Below, one piece after another: positions 18,698 through 27,250 of a stretch of 64,000 nucleotides of DNA. The DNA is taken from positions 1 through 64,000 of the forward strand of contig NGUZ01000006.1 in NCBI GenBank assembly GCA_002154655.1. The letters run 5' to 3'. The position numbers and the translations under genes are program-made. The notes under the pieces are model-generated. The model made no database searches. It saw only the letters and a program-made list of their open reading frames with translations, and was not told the DNA's origin. This DNA is from Corynebacterium kefirresidentii (GTDB taxonomy: Bacteria > Actinomycetota > Actinomycetes > Mycobacteriales > Mycobacteriaceae). Each line of letters starts with the position of its first letter. Positions within the stretch are counted from its first letter, which is position 1.

Positions 18698-18711
18698 CTA
18701 GTTCGTACAGT

Positions 18712-19683
18712 ATGGCAACTGATATTTCCGATGGGCATCTCCCAGCCCTGAGCAAGGGCTCGGCCGAAAAGCCACTTCGCATCCTTATTTCTTGGAGCCC
18801 CTCTTCCTCCGGCACCGAGGCACTCGAGTGTGCCGCGTGGCTTTCCCGTACCGCTGATATCCAGGTACGCGTCATCTCTACCGTATTCCAGCCGTGGACT
18901 ACTACTTCCCTCAGCAAACTGGGCGGAAAATATAAAAAATGGTTTAAAGGACAAAAGGAGGCCTGTGCCGCCGCTACCCGTGCCGCCCTCGATGAGGCCG
19001 GCGTGCCGCGTAGCTGCTGGGATGAGAAACCCTCCCTATTGGTCGACGGCCCTTCGCGCCCCCATCTGCTGACAGAAATGGCCAAGAAGTTCGAGGCAGA
19101 CCTCATCATTTTGGGGCCCAACCAGGCCGCACCCAAGGGGCGTTTCTTCGCCGGATCTACGGCCGATACCCTGCTGCATTATTCCCCTCAACCATTGGGC
19201 TTGGTCCCCCGCAAGGTGAAGCTGTCCAAGCACGGCGTCACCCGCTTTAACTTTGCCATCACCGAACGCAGCCCGCGAGAAGATCATGAGATGCTCGCCG
19301 CAGCCGAGCTTGCCAATCGCTGGAACCTGCCGCTGCGCCTGCTTGCCTTTTCGGCAAAGGGACTGCTCAATACGCCGTCCAAGGATAAGCACGATATGGC
19401 GCTCGAGCTGGCGGCGGAGTGGCTCGAGGATTCCCTTGCCATGCTGGATCGCGCCCGCGATTGCATCCAGGAGAAATTCCCAGAGCTGGATGTCACCTCT
19501 GAAATTGGTTCCGGTGCCGGCTGGGGCGGCGCAGTGGATTCGCTCAAGTGGAAAAAGGGCGATCTCATGCTTATGGCCTCCACCCCGCAAGGCCCCATCG
19601 CCCGCGTATTCTTGGGTTCTACTGCCACGGAGCTGCTGCCGCATATTCGGGTGCCCATCTTGGTCCACCCAGCCTGCGGTTAG
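18712..19683 (+). CDS. uspA: tandem universal stress protein (UspA family)
   Basis: A 323-residue protein with two Usp domains in tandem (about residues 20-165 and 175-320). Each ends in a nucleotide-loop-like pattern: GPNQAAPKGRFFAGSTAD in the first and STPQGPIARVFLGSTATE in the second. Usp proteins bind ATP/AMP and accumulate under growth arrest or stress. It follows the MarR gene by 87 bp and has its own candidate promoter region with an inverted repeat. Confidence 0.88.
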   Translation: MATDISDGHLPALSKGSAEKPLRILISWSPSSSGTEALECAAWLSRTADIQVRVISTVFQPWTTTSLSKLGGKYKKWFKGQKEACAAATRAALDEAGVPRSCWDEKPSLLVDGPSRPHLLTEMAKKFEADLIILGPNQAAPKGRFFAGSTADTLLHYSPQPLGLVPRKVKLSKHGVTRFNFAITERSPREDHEMLAAAELANRWNLPLRLLAFSAKGLLNTPSKDKHDMALELAAEWLEDSLAMLDRARDCIQEKFPELDVTSEIGSGAGWGGAVDSLKWKKGDLMLMASTPQGPIARVFLGSTATELLPHIRVPILVHPACG

Positions 19684-19692
19684 GATTGGGGT

Positions 19693-20175
19693 ATGAGCCA
19701 GCGACCAGAGCATCCCGAAAACGATCTGACATCCGATGCTGACTATGCCAATCTGCGCCGCCCTGAACCGCAGAGTTTCGATGAGCTGGCCGATGAGCCG
19801 GATCCTTTAGAGATTGCCGCTGCTAACCGCCGCTCTACCCGGCAAGCCGTCTGGTACATGCTCGCAGTCCTTGTCATCTCCGCGCTTTATGGCTTCTCGG
19901 TCGCGCTCGCCGCTAGGCTTATGGGCGGTCCTTTATGCGAAGATGGCACCGCTACGTGGCTCTGCACCGATGGGCAGCGCACCTTCTTTAGCCTGACCAC
20001 CCCGATCATTCCCTTCTTCGGCATGATTGGCTGCGCCATCATCATGGTGCGCAAGCTGCACCGCTATCTGCGCTGGCGCAGTTGGATGGCCATTTTCTGG
20101 GTGATGGCCTGCAATTTCATGCTATGGACCATTACCGATATCCAGCTATTTCTCATGGACTCGGCTGCCGCATAG
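19693..20175 (+). CDS. membrane protein of unknown function
   Basis: A 160-residue protein. The N-terminal 45 residues are acidic and disordered. Three hydrophobic helices follow (about 53-75, 98-118 and 128-150). The segment between helices 1 and 2 contains two cysteines ([15 protein letters not shown]) that could form an extracytoplasmic disulfide. It starts 9 bp after uspA and ends 17 bp before pabAB, so it may belong to the same transcript. No family is recognised with confidence. Confidence 0.72.
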   Translation: MSQRPEHPENDLTSDADYANLRRPEPQSFDELADEPDPLEIAAANRRSTRQAVWYMLAVLVISALYGFSVALAARLMGGPLCEDGTATWLCTDGQRTFFSLTTPIIPFFGMIGCAIIMVRKLHRYLRWRSWMAIFWVMACNFMLWTITDIQLFLMDSAAA

Positions 20176-20192
20176 AAAACCTCCCCCTCCCG

Positions 20193-22052
20193 ATGATCCT
20201 CCTGCTTGATAATTACGATTCTTATACCTTCAACCTGGCTCACCTCATTGCAGAGGTAGACGGGCGTCACCCACTCGTTATTGCTGCCGGCGAGGCGGAA
20301 GGGCTGGCCGAGCGCGTCCGTGCCGGCGAATTTTCTCATGTGGTGATTTCTCCCGGTCCGGGCACGCCTGAGCGGGAGGAGGACTTCGGTGCTGCCCGAG
20401 CCATCATCACCGCCGCAGCGGCGGCCGAGATTCCGGTGCTGGGCGTATGCCTTGGCCACCAAGGGCTGGGCCTCTTGGCTGGCGCTCAGGTTTCTCGTGC
20501 ACCACAACCGCGCCACGGTTTTGTCTCCACTATTAGCCACTCGGGCGAGGGTATTTTTGCCGGAATCCCGCAAAATTTCGAGGTAGTGCGCTACCACTCC
20601 CTGCAGATTGACGAGGTCCCCGGTATCACCGTTCATGCCCGCAGCGAGGATGGCGTCATTCAAGCGCTCAAGGTCGATGGTTTGCCGCACTGGGGCGTGC
20701 AATTCCACCCGGAGTCGGTGCTTACCCAGCACGGCCGGGATATTATGCGCAACTTCCTGGGTGGGTTCCGCCTGCTCCACCGCGAGGTTCCCGGCGCGGT
20801 GGACTGCCCGCAGGTCTTTGCTACCCTGCGCGCCGAAGGAAAAGATGCCTTCTTCCTCGACTCCGCGGATCCGCGCGGGCGCTACTCCATCCTCGGAGAT
20901 ACCGCTGGCGCGTTGAGTCGTTCTTTCCGCTATAGGCTTGGTGACGCCCCCGATATCCTTACCCTCTTGGACCGCGAGCTCGCTACCCGCGTCGTCAACG
21001 CTCCAGAACTTCCTTTCACCGGCGGGGTTATCGGCTACCTAGGCTATGAGTGCGCCCAGCTCACCCTGCCCATTGAGCTAAGCCACCGCTCCCCTTACCC
21101 AGATGCTTATTTTGTGCGGCCGCAGTCTTTTATGGTCTATGACCACCAGGAAGAAACAGCGCATCTGTGCTGCCTGGCTGGCGACGGCGCCGAGCAACTG
21201 CTGGACCGATTAGAAGCCGCCTTGAGTACGGATGAACCACAGGAGACTGGGGAGGGCCGCAGGGCGTCGCTAAGCGCAGGCGCCTGGCGCAGCCCCGACT
21301 ACCTGGAGCGGATTAAGCGCGCTCAGGAGTTCCTGCACGCCGGGGAGAGCTACGAAGTCTGCCTAACCGATACCTACTCGGCCGGGGCCGAGGGGGAGCT
21401 CTATCCCCAACTGCGCTCACACAATCCCGCTCCCTATGCCGCGCACCTCGTCTTCGATGGCGTGGAAGTCTGCAGCGCCTCGCCTGAGCGCTTCCTCACC
21501 GTGCGCGGCCGTGAGGTGGAGGCCAAGCCGATTAAGGGCACTATCTCCGCCGACCAGGATCCGGCGTTGCTGACCACGGACCCGAAGACGCGCGCCGAAA
21601 ACCTCATGATCGTCGACCTGCTGCGCAATGACCTTTCCCGGGTATGCGAGCCCGGCAGCGTGCGCGTACCGAAGTTGATGCAGGTAGAAAGCTATGCCAC
21701 GGTCCATCAATTGGTGTCCACCATTACCGGAGCGCTGCGCGCCAATGCCACTGCGGTCGATACCCTCCGCGCCACCTTTCCTCCCGGATCGATGACGGGC
21801 GCGCCGAAGCTGCGCACCTGCGAGATCATTGACCAACTCGAAACGGGACCGCGCGGGGTCTACTCCGGCGTGGTGGGCTACTTGGGCTTCGATGGGCAAG
21901 CCGATCTCAGCGTGGTCATCCGCACGGCCCTACGCGCGAGCGGTGAGGTCACTATCGGGGCCGGCGGGGCCATCGTTTTGGATTCGGATCCGGCCGCCGA
22001 GCTAGAAGAGCGCAACCTTAAGGCGCAGTCCGTATTAGGTGCATGGCAATGA
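20193..22052 (+). CDS. pabAB: fused aminodeoxychorismate synthase PabA-PabB
   Basis: A 619-residue fusion. Residues 1-200 are a class I glutamine amidotransferase (MILLLDNYDSYTFNL, nucleophile in GVCLGHQGLG, His in FHPES). The rest is the chorismate-binding PabB part with FPPGSMTGAPKL. It makes 4-amino-4-deoxychorismate for folate synthesis. I start at 20193, where the amidotransferase begins; longer in-frame starts back to 20082 overlap the previous gene. It overlaps pabC by 10 nt, so the two are coupled. Confidence 0.92.
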   Translation: MILLLDNYDSYTFNLAHLIAEVDGRHPLVIAAGEAEGLAERVRAGEFSHVVISPGPGTPEREEDFGAARAIITAAAAAEIPVLGVCLGHQGLGLLAGAQVSRAPQPRHGFVSTISHSGEGIFAGIPQNFEVVRYHSLQIDEVPGITVHARSEDGVIQALKVDGLPHWGVQFHPESVLTQHGRDIMRNFLGGFRLLHREVPGAVDCPQVFATLRAEGKDAFFLDSADPRGRYSILGDTAGALSRSFRYRLGDAPDILTLLDRELATRVVNAPELPFTGGVIGYLGYECAQLTLPIELSHRSPYPDAYFVRPQSFMVYDHQEETAHLCCLAGDGAEQLLDRLEAALSTDEPQETGEGRRASLSAGAWRSPDYLERIKRAQEFLHAGESYEVCLTDTYSAGAEGELYPQLRSHNPAPYAAHLVFDGVEVCSASPERFLTVRGREVEAKPIKGTISADQDPALLTTDPKTRAENLMIVDLLRNDLSRVCEPGSVRVPKLMQVESYATVHQLVSTITGALRANATAVDTLRATFPPGSMTGAPKLRTCEIIDQLETGPRGVYSGVVGYLGFDGQADLSVVIRTALRASGEVTIGAGGAIVLDSDPAAELEERNLKAQSVLGAWQ

Positions 22053-22795
22053 GTACCTATCTCTGGCACGAGGGCGGCTTTATTCCCAGCCAAACCCATC
22101 CCGGCCCCTTTGACGTTGCGGATTCTTGGCGGATGCTTGGCGACGCCCACTCAAGCGCCCTTCGCCTTCACCTTCGGCGCTTCGAGTCGGTGGCCGGACC
22201 GCTTCCCGCTGGGTTCGTGCCTGCGATGCTGCAGCGCTTCGCCCCCGGCGATCTTTTTCCCCGCATCTCGCTAGCTGCAGGACAACTGCGCCTTGATATT
22301 CGCCCCGCACCCCCTGCACGCCCAGTCACCCGGCTAACCTATGCGCAGGCACCCGACCCGCGCTCGCAGCCTTTGGTCAAGGGCCCCGATTTCCCGGCAC
22401 TGGCACGCTACCGCGCCGAGTACCAGGACGACGGTGCCGATGACACCGTCATAGTGGATTCCTCCGGTGCCATGGTGGAGACCACCACCGGCGCGCTCGT
22501 CGCCTGGGACGGGGAGACTCTTGTCCTCCCCACCGGGACGGCGCTGCCCAGCATCACGCTGCACCAGGTCACCCGGCGCGCCGCGGCCCTAGGCATACGG
22601 ACCGAAACACGCCCGCTCACCCTGGAGCTCGCCACCGAATGCCCCCTGTGGTTCCTCAACTCGCTGCACGGAATCAGCCCGGTGACCGAACTATACACAC
22701 CTACCGGCATTGTCTATCCGCCCTGCAACCCGCACACCGCCACGTGGCAACAGTGGTGGTGGGACTCCTTCCACAAGGAAGCGGCGCGCGACTAG
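22043..22795 (+). CDS. pabC: aminodeoxychorismate lyase / class IV aminotransferase
   Basis: A 250-residue fold-type IV PLP enzyme that should release p-aminobenzoate and pyruvate from aminodeoxychorismate. Typical features are the central GAMVETTTGALVAWDGETLVLP segment (residues about 140-160) and a C-terminal LNSLHGISPV. The usual PLP lysine and arginine positions are only loosely matched by eye. It overlaps pabAB, which supports the assignment. A second in-frame ATG lies at 22049. Confidence 0.82.
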   Translation: MAMSTYLWHEGGFIPSQTHPGPFDVADSWRMLGDAHSSALRLHLRRFESVAGPLPAGFVPAMLQRFAPGDLFPRISLAAGQLRLDIRPAPPARPVTRLTYAQAPDPRSQPLVKGPDFPALARYRAEYQDDGADDTVIVDSSGAMVETTTGALVAWDGETLVLPTGTALPSITLHQVTRRAAALGIRTETRPLTLELATECPLWFLNSLHGISPVTELYTPTGIVYPPCNPHTATWQQWWWDSFHKEAARD

Positions 22796-22926
22796 CTCTC
22801 CTGCTTGGCTAGCTGGGCTGCCAACTGCGTTTGCACTGCATGTTGACCGTAACCAGTCATGGGTACTGACTCTCTAAGTCGACTGTCCTCTACAAACACC
22901 TAACCACCCAGTCAGTAAGCACGAGA

Positions 22927-22966
22927 GCGGCCCCGCCTACTATGTTCGATAGGTAGACGAGGCCGC
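22927..22966. terminator. hairpin between convergent pabC and the 4-TM gene
   Basis: GCGGCC (22927-22932) pairs with GGCCGC (22961-22966), and an inner CTACTAT/ATAGGTAG stem has one bulge. There is no T run on either strand, so this is a likely but unproven bidirectional transcription end. The rest of 22796-22986 shows no convincing gene. Confidence 0.4.
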
Positions 22967-22986
22967 CGGGGAAAAGACTCAAGATC

Positions 22987-23349
22987 TTAAGCTATTTGAT
23001 TTGAATTAGCTTTCAAATTTCGAGCTATCAAGGTGCAAAGGGTCGACATCACTAGTCCCGCACCAAACACCCAAACAAGGGCCGGCGAGAAGATCGCAGT
23101 TTCCCCATCGCCCTTTGAACCGATTAACAGGCCGACTGCAATCGCAATGATGCCGATAATCATTCCTATCAACTGGACCTTCGCGGACTGTTTCGAGAGA
23201 ATTAACGTGGTAATTGCGGAAACCACAGACAGAATAATGACCACAGTGCCGATCCAACCGATTCTGACTGGGGCCATAAAAACGAGAGCCACCCCTAAGA
23301 CAGCCGCCACCAATTCAGGCCAAAGCGGACGGAGTTTTCCACTTGCCAT
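22987..23349 (-). CDS. four-helix membrane protein of unknown function
   Basis: A 120-residue protein with four hydrophobic helices (about 8-26, 30-50, 55-75 and 88-108) and short, mildly charged loops. No family is recognised. GGAGAG lies upstream of the ATG. It starts 49 bp downstream of a 26-residue zinc-ribbon gene on the same strand, so the two probably form an operon. Confidence 0.75.
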   Translation of the reverse strand: MASGKLRPLWPELVAAVLGVALVFMAPVRIGWIGTVVIILSVVSAITTLILSKQSAKVQLIGMIIGIIAIAVGLLIGSKGDGETAIFSPALVWVFGAGLVMSTLCTLIARNLKANSNQIA

Positions 23350-23398
23350 AGTTACTCTCCTTTACTTCTCTTATCCCGAAATCGTAGGGTTCCACTGG

Positions 23399-23479
23399 CT
23401 AGGATGAGCTGCAGTCACGGCAGAAAAATAGGTTCCTGCAGCCGCGGCAACGCCCCCCCTTCATCTTAAAACTGAGCAT
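23399..23479 (-). CDS. 26-residue zinc-ribbon miniprotein
   Basis: A very small open frame with a strong signal: GAGGAG lies 9 nt before the ATG. The peptide begins MLSFKMKGG and then carries two Cys pairs, CRGC and CRDC, separated by RNLFF, before ending in SSS. This four-cysteine layout looks like a minimal zinc ribbon. A run of seven G on the coding strand lies in codons 7-9 and is in frame as sequenced. The gene sits 49 bp upstream of the 4-TM membrane gene. It is below usual gene-finder limits. Function is unknown. Confidence 0.65.
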   Translation of the reverse strand: MLSFKMKGGRCRGCRNLFFCRDCSSS

Positions 23480-23738
23480 AAAATTAAACTCCTCAAGTCG
23501 AATGTGAAAGCCTTCGGCCCGCCTGCCACCGATACGTGCGATCCTGCAACGCAGCGGTCAAAGCCGGAACCTATAAAAATCAACATACTTGAAAGTAATT
23601 TGCAGCAAGTAAAATGGCGGTAAAACTCTATTAACTTTTTAGTTAACGCTCAGCCCACACTGCGGCGAAGCAAAGCATCTGCCGAGCGTTGCCTCTCCCG
23701 ATCTCACGCCTGTTTCGACAGCACTTGGCAGTTTCTAA
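23480..23738. other. gene-free region upstream of the zinc-ribbon gene
   Basis: No open frame is supported here. On the minus strand TTACTT, 17 bp, TATAGG (23575-23570) is a possible promoter giving a leader of about 90 nt to the miniprotein. A perfect AT-rich inverted repeat TTAACT-TTTT-AGTTAA lies at 23631-23646. Nothing else stands out. Confidence 0.4.
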
Positions 23739-24680
23739 TCAAGACCTCGAATTTTGATCGGCGAATTTTGCTGCTACCTCGGCGCAATCTGGCCGGCCGC
23801 AGTGCTGCGTTTCTACGTGCTGGATGCAGTCATCACAGATGAGCACCTGCTGGCGGCAGGTATCTTCATTGATGCAATTGTGGAAGGTATTCGTGCCTTT
23901 GCCACAGTGCACGCAATGGCCCAGCTGGATAAAGCCTGGGTCCTGGAGCCCTTGGCCAAACTCGTGGTGCATGCGCTTGTCAAAGACATACATGGAGCCT
24001 TCCCACAGGCCATCATTGCCGTACTTTTCGCCGTAGCGCACGATACCGCCATCGATTTGATAAACCTCTTTGAAGCCGCGGTTCTTCATCAACGAGGATA
24101 AGATTTCGCAGCGAATGCCACCGGTGCAGTAGGACACCACCGGCTTATCCTTCATCCAGTCATACTTGCCGGATTCGATTTCCTCGATGAAATCATGCGT
24201 GGTTTTCACATCGGGCACGACGGCATTTTTGAACTTGCCAATCTCCGCTTCCATGGCGTTGCGGCCGTCAAAGAAGACGACCTCCTCGCCACGTTCTTCT
24301 ACCAGCTTATTTACCTCTTCTGGCTTGAGGTGCACGCCGCCGCCAACGACGCCGTTTTCATCCACCTTCAACTCGCCCGGCGCGCCAAAGGCCACGATTT
24401 CATCGCGCACCTTGACCGAAAGGCGCGGGAAGTCATCCGCTCCGCCCTCGGACCACTTGAACTGCATGCGCTTAAAGCCTGGGTATTCCTTGGTCTGGCG
24501 GACGTAGCGCTTGCAGGCTTCCATATCGCCGCCTACGGTGCCGTTGATGCCGTGCTCAGAGATGAGGATGCGGCCCTTGAGCCCCAGGGACTCGCACAGG
24601 GTGCGCTGCCACAGCATGATTGCGGTGGGATCTTCGATGGGGGTAAAGCAGTAATACAGGAGAACTTTGCCAATAGTCAC
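23739..24680 (-). CDS. trhO: tRNA uridine(34) hydroxylase, rhodanese-type
   Basis: A 313-residue TrhO/YceA-family protein that should hydroxylate U34 of certain tRNAs in an oxygen-dependent way. An N-terminal ferredoxin-like domain is followed by a rhodanese domain with catalytic loop YCTGGIRCE near residue 185. A Cys/His-rich tail (CVHCGKG, CINEDTC, CDDC) probably binds zinc. The GTG start at 24680 has only a weak ribosome site. It lies downstream of the DUF1846 gene, after a hairpin. Confidence 0.88.
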   Translation of the reverse strand: MTIGKVLLYYCFTPIEDPTAIMLWQRTLCESLGLKGRILISEHGINGTVGGDMEACKRYVRQTKEYPGFKRMQFKWSEGGADDFPRLSVKVRDEIVAFGAPGELKVDENGVVGGGVHLKPEEVNKLVEERGEEVVFFDGRNAMEAEIGKFKNAVVPDVKTTHDFIEEIESGKYDWMKDKPVVSYCTGGIRCEILSSLMKNRGFKEVYQIDGGIVRYGEKYGNDGLWEGSMYVFDKRMHHEFGQGLQDPGFIQLGHCVHCGKGTNTFHNCINEDTCRQQVLICDDCIQHVETQHCGRPDCAEVAAKFADQNSRS

Positions 24681-24743
24681 GCCCCAATCTTAGGCCCGCA
24701 GCTGCGCAGATCCCCAATCTTGTAGCTCTCCCTTATATGACTG

Positions 24744-24773
24744 CGGCCCCTCCAGCACAAGCTGAAAGGGCCG
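24744..24773 (-). terminator. hairpin after the DUF1846 gene
   Basis: 13-nt arms (24744-24756 and 24761-24773, three mismatches) with a 4-nt loop lie 20 bp after the DUF1846 stop. The T run is poor, so termination may be partial. Confidence 0.5.
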
Positions 24774-24792
24774 ACTCTCTAATACGCAGAAC

Positions 24793-26289
24793 CTAGCGCT
24801 TCTGGTACAGCGCCTTCTTGCGGGCAAAGACTGGGTCAGAGGTCACGAGCACGCCAAGGTTGCGGAAGATTCCCTCATCCACCGAACCCAGGATGGTGGT
24901 GGTGTGGACGTCGCACCCGGCAAGCTCCTTGATCTGTTCCAGCGCCTTTCGGGCATTGTCATCCTTAGCTGCAGACACGGATAGGGCGATGAGCACCTCG
25001 TCGGTATGCAGGCGTGGATTCTTGGAACCCAGGTGCTTGGTCTTAAGCGTTTGAATCGGTTCGATGGATTCAGGCGAAAGCAGATGGATGTCGTCATCGA
25101 TGCCGGCCAGGTGCTTCAGCGCGTTGAGCAGCATCGCCGCCGAGCAGCCCAGCAGGGGCGCGGTGCGGCCGGTGATTATGGTGCCGTCGTGCAGCTGCAT
25201 AGCGGAGGCGGGTTCACCGGTTTCTTCCGCACGCTGGCGCGCAGGGGCCACCACAGGGCGATCTTCAACCTTGATGCCGGCCTTAGCCATGATGACCGCG
25301 GCTCGCTCGGACTGCTCGGTGCCCAAGCCCGCACGAGCTTCTTCCACCTGCGCCTTGAAGTAGCGGCGGATGATTTCTTGTTGGGCGGCGGCACGGCACA
25401 CGGCATCATCAGTAATGCAGAATCCGGCCATGTTCACACCCATGTCCGTCGGAGACTGGTATGGGGTGGTGCCGGTGAGCTTTTCCAAAAGCGTGCGCAG
25501 CAGCGGGAATGCTTCCACATCGCGGTTGTAGTTCACGGTGGATTCGCCGTGGGCGGACAGGTGGAAGTGGTCAATAATATTGGAATCGTTGAGGTCCACC
25601 GTGGCGGCCTCATAGGCCAAGTTCACGGGGTGTTCTAGGGGGAGATTCCAGATAGGGAAAGTTTCAAACTTGGCGTAGCCGGCGTTATTGCCGCGCTGGT
25701 GCTCGTGGTAGACCTGCGAAAGCGCAGTAGCCAGCTTACCGGAGCCAGGGCCGGGCGCGGTGACCACGACGAGGTCGCGGGAGGTTTCCGCAAACTCATT
25801 GCGGCCAAAACCCTCTTCGGACACGATGAGGTCCGTATTGGTGGGGTATCCAGGGATAACGCGGTGGCGCGCCACCTTGAGGCCGAGGCGCTCTGCCTTG
25901 TCGATGAAGGCTTCCGCCTGGGAGTTGCCTTCCTCCAGCTGGGTCATGACGATGTTTTCTACCAAGAATCCGCGGCTGCGGAATACGTCCACCAGGCGCA
26001 GCAGGTCATCTTCATAAAGAATGCCCAGGTCCGCGCGCACCTTCTGGCGGGAGATATCTTTCGCGTTGATGCAGATGAGGATCTCTACGTCCTCTTTGAT
26101 GCGCTCCAGCATCGCGATTTTATTGTCCGGGGTGAAGCCGGGCAGCACGCGGGAGGCGTGCATATCGTCAAAAAGCTTGCCGCCCATCTCTAGGTAGAGT
26201 TTGCCGCCGATTTCCTCGCGGCGGGCGTGGATGTGCTTCGACTGCAGCTCAATGTATTTCTCGCGGTCAAAGCCGATTTTGTGCGTCAT
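24793..26289 (-). CDS. DUF1846-family protein
   Basis: A 498-residue protein beginning [20 protein letters not shown], the conserved opening of the DUF1846 family. The family is widespread in Gram-positive bacteria and has a P-loop-like first domain. A segment [25 protein letters not shown] near residue 175 contains GxGSGK, suggesting nucleotide or phosphate binding. The biochemical role is not established. It is divergent from the Nei-type glycosylase, with about 127 bp between starts. Confidence 0.85.
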   Translation of the reverse strand: MTHKIGFDREKYIELQSKHIHARREEIGGKLYLEMGGKLFDDMHASRVLPGFTPDNKIAMLERIKEDVEILICINAKDISRQKVRADLGILYEDDLLRLVDVFRSRGFLVENIVMTQLEEGNSQAEAFIDKAERLGLKVARHRVIPGYPTNTDLIVSEEGFGRNEFAETSRDLVVVTAPGPGSGKLATALSQVYHEHQRGNNAGYAKFETFPIWNLPLEHPVNLAYEAATVDLNDSNIIDHFHLSAHGESTVNYNRDVEAFPLLRTLLEKLTGTTPYQSPTDMGVNMAGFCITDDAVCRAAAQQEIIRRYFKAQVEEARAGLGTEQSERAAVIMAKAGIKVEDRPVVAPARQRAEETGEPASAMQLHDGTIITGRTAPLLGCSAAMLLNALKHLAGIDDDIHLLSPESIEPIQTLKTKHLGSKNPRLHTDEVLIALSVSAAKDDNARKALEQIKELAGCDVHTTTILGSVDEGIFRNLGVLVTSDPVFARKKALYQKR

Positions 26290-26416
26290 GATTTGAAAGC
26301 CTTCCCCTGAGTTAAATCATTCCGCATTTCGAGTTTACGCTATTGTCACCCCGTAAATAAGTGAGCAGGTTAGCGCCCGGTTTTGCCGAAAATTCTTCCC
26401 GATTAGACTGGTTTCT

Positions 26417-27232
26417 ATGCCTGAAGGTCACGTCATCCACCGCCTAGCTAATAAATTCAACGCGGATTACCGCGGCATGCCGCTTCGCGTGACCAGTCCG
26501 CAGGGTCGCTTCGCAGCGGAGGCGGAGCTTCTCGATGGCGAGCGCATCGAGCTGGCAGAGACCTACGGCAAGCACCTTTTCGTGCACTTTAGCGCCCAAG
26601 ATCCGCGCCATATCCTCTATATTCACTTAGGGCTCATCGGCAAGCTGCGCTTCGAGCCCCGCGAGGAGACCGGCGGACAGATTCGGGTGCGCATTGATAA
26701 TGGCACCGAGGCCGCCAACCTGCGCGGACCACAGTTTTGCCGCTTGCTTACAGAAGAGGAATACCGCGCACAACTGGCCAAGGTAGGCCAGGATCCGCTG
26801 CGCCCAGACGCCGATGTGGATGCCTTATGGGCCAAGGTGCACAAATCGCGGCGCAGCATTGGCTCGCTGATGATGGACCAGCACCTCTATGCCGGCGTGG
26901 GCAATATCTACCGCGCGGAAACCCTCTTTCGCCATGGCCTCTCCCCTTTCCTGCCTGGCCGCGACGTTTCCCGTGAAACCTTTGACGCCACGTGGACCGA
27001 CCTAGTGGATCTGATGGAGTACGGGGTGGAACACGGCCGCATTGATACGGTGCGGCCCGAGCATTCCCCCGAAGCCATGGGGCGCGAACCGCGTAAAGAC
27101 GACCATGGCGGGGAGGTTTATGTCTATCGCCGCGCCGGTTTGCCCTGCTATGTCTGCGGCACCCCAGTGGCGGAAAGAGTCATGGAGGGGCGCAACCTAT
27201 TCTGGTGTCCGACCTGCCAGCCGGCTCCTTAA
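26417..27232 (+). CDS. Fpg/Nei-family DNA glycosylase (Nei2-like)
   Basis: A 271-residue base-excision enzyme. It begins MPEGHVIHRLA, the N-terminal Pro-Glu catalytic pair of the family, and the G after PE points to Nei rather than Fpg. The H2TH helix region contains QHLYAGVGNIYRAETLFRHG near residue 155. A C-terminal zinc finger has CYVCG and CPTC. It should remove oxidised pyrimidines. It carries a one-mismatch parS-like site at 26966-26979 encoding VSRET. The next gene, nnr, follows by 18 bp. Confidence 0.9.
   Translation: MPEGHVIHRLANKFNADYRGMPLRVTSPQGRFAAEAELLDGERIELAETYGKHLFVHFSAQDPRHILYIHLGLIGKLRFEPREETGGQIRVRIDNGTEAANLRGPQFCRLLTEEEYRAQLAKVGQDPLRPDADVDALWAKVHKSRRSIGSLMMDQHLYAGVGNIYRAETLFRHGLSPFLPGRDVSRETFDATWTDLVDLMEYGVEHGRIDTVRPEHSPEAMGREPRKDDHGGEVYVYRRAGLPCYVCGTPVAERVMEGRNLFWCPTCQPAP
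26966..26979. promoter_or_regulatory. degenerate parS-like site in the nei-type gene
   Basis: GTTTCCCGTGAAAC differs from the parS core at one position (A to C) and encodes the same VSRET peptide. It lies about 18.6 kb from the nearest perfect site. Weak ParB binding is possible but unproven. Confidence 0.4.
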
Positions 27233-27250
27233 AGGCCTATCCTGGCGGGC

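Noticed and set aside
22792..22860. 22-codon minus-strand frame MTGYGQHAVQ... after pabC
   Set aside because: Starts with ATG but has only a weak AGAGAG upstream and no recognisable motif; could be a gene remnant but not supported.
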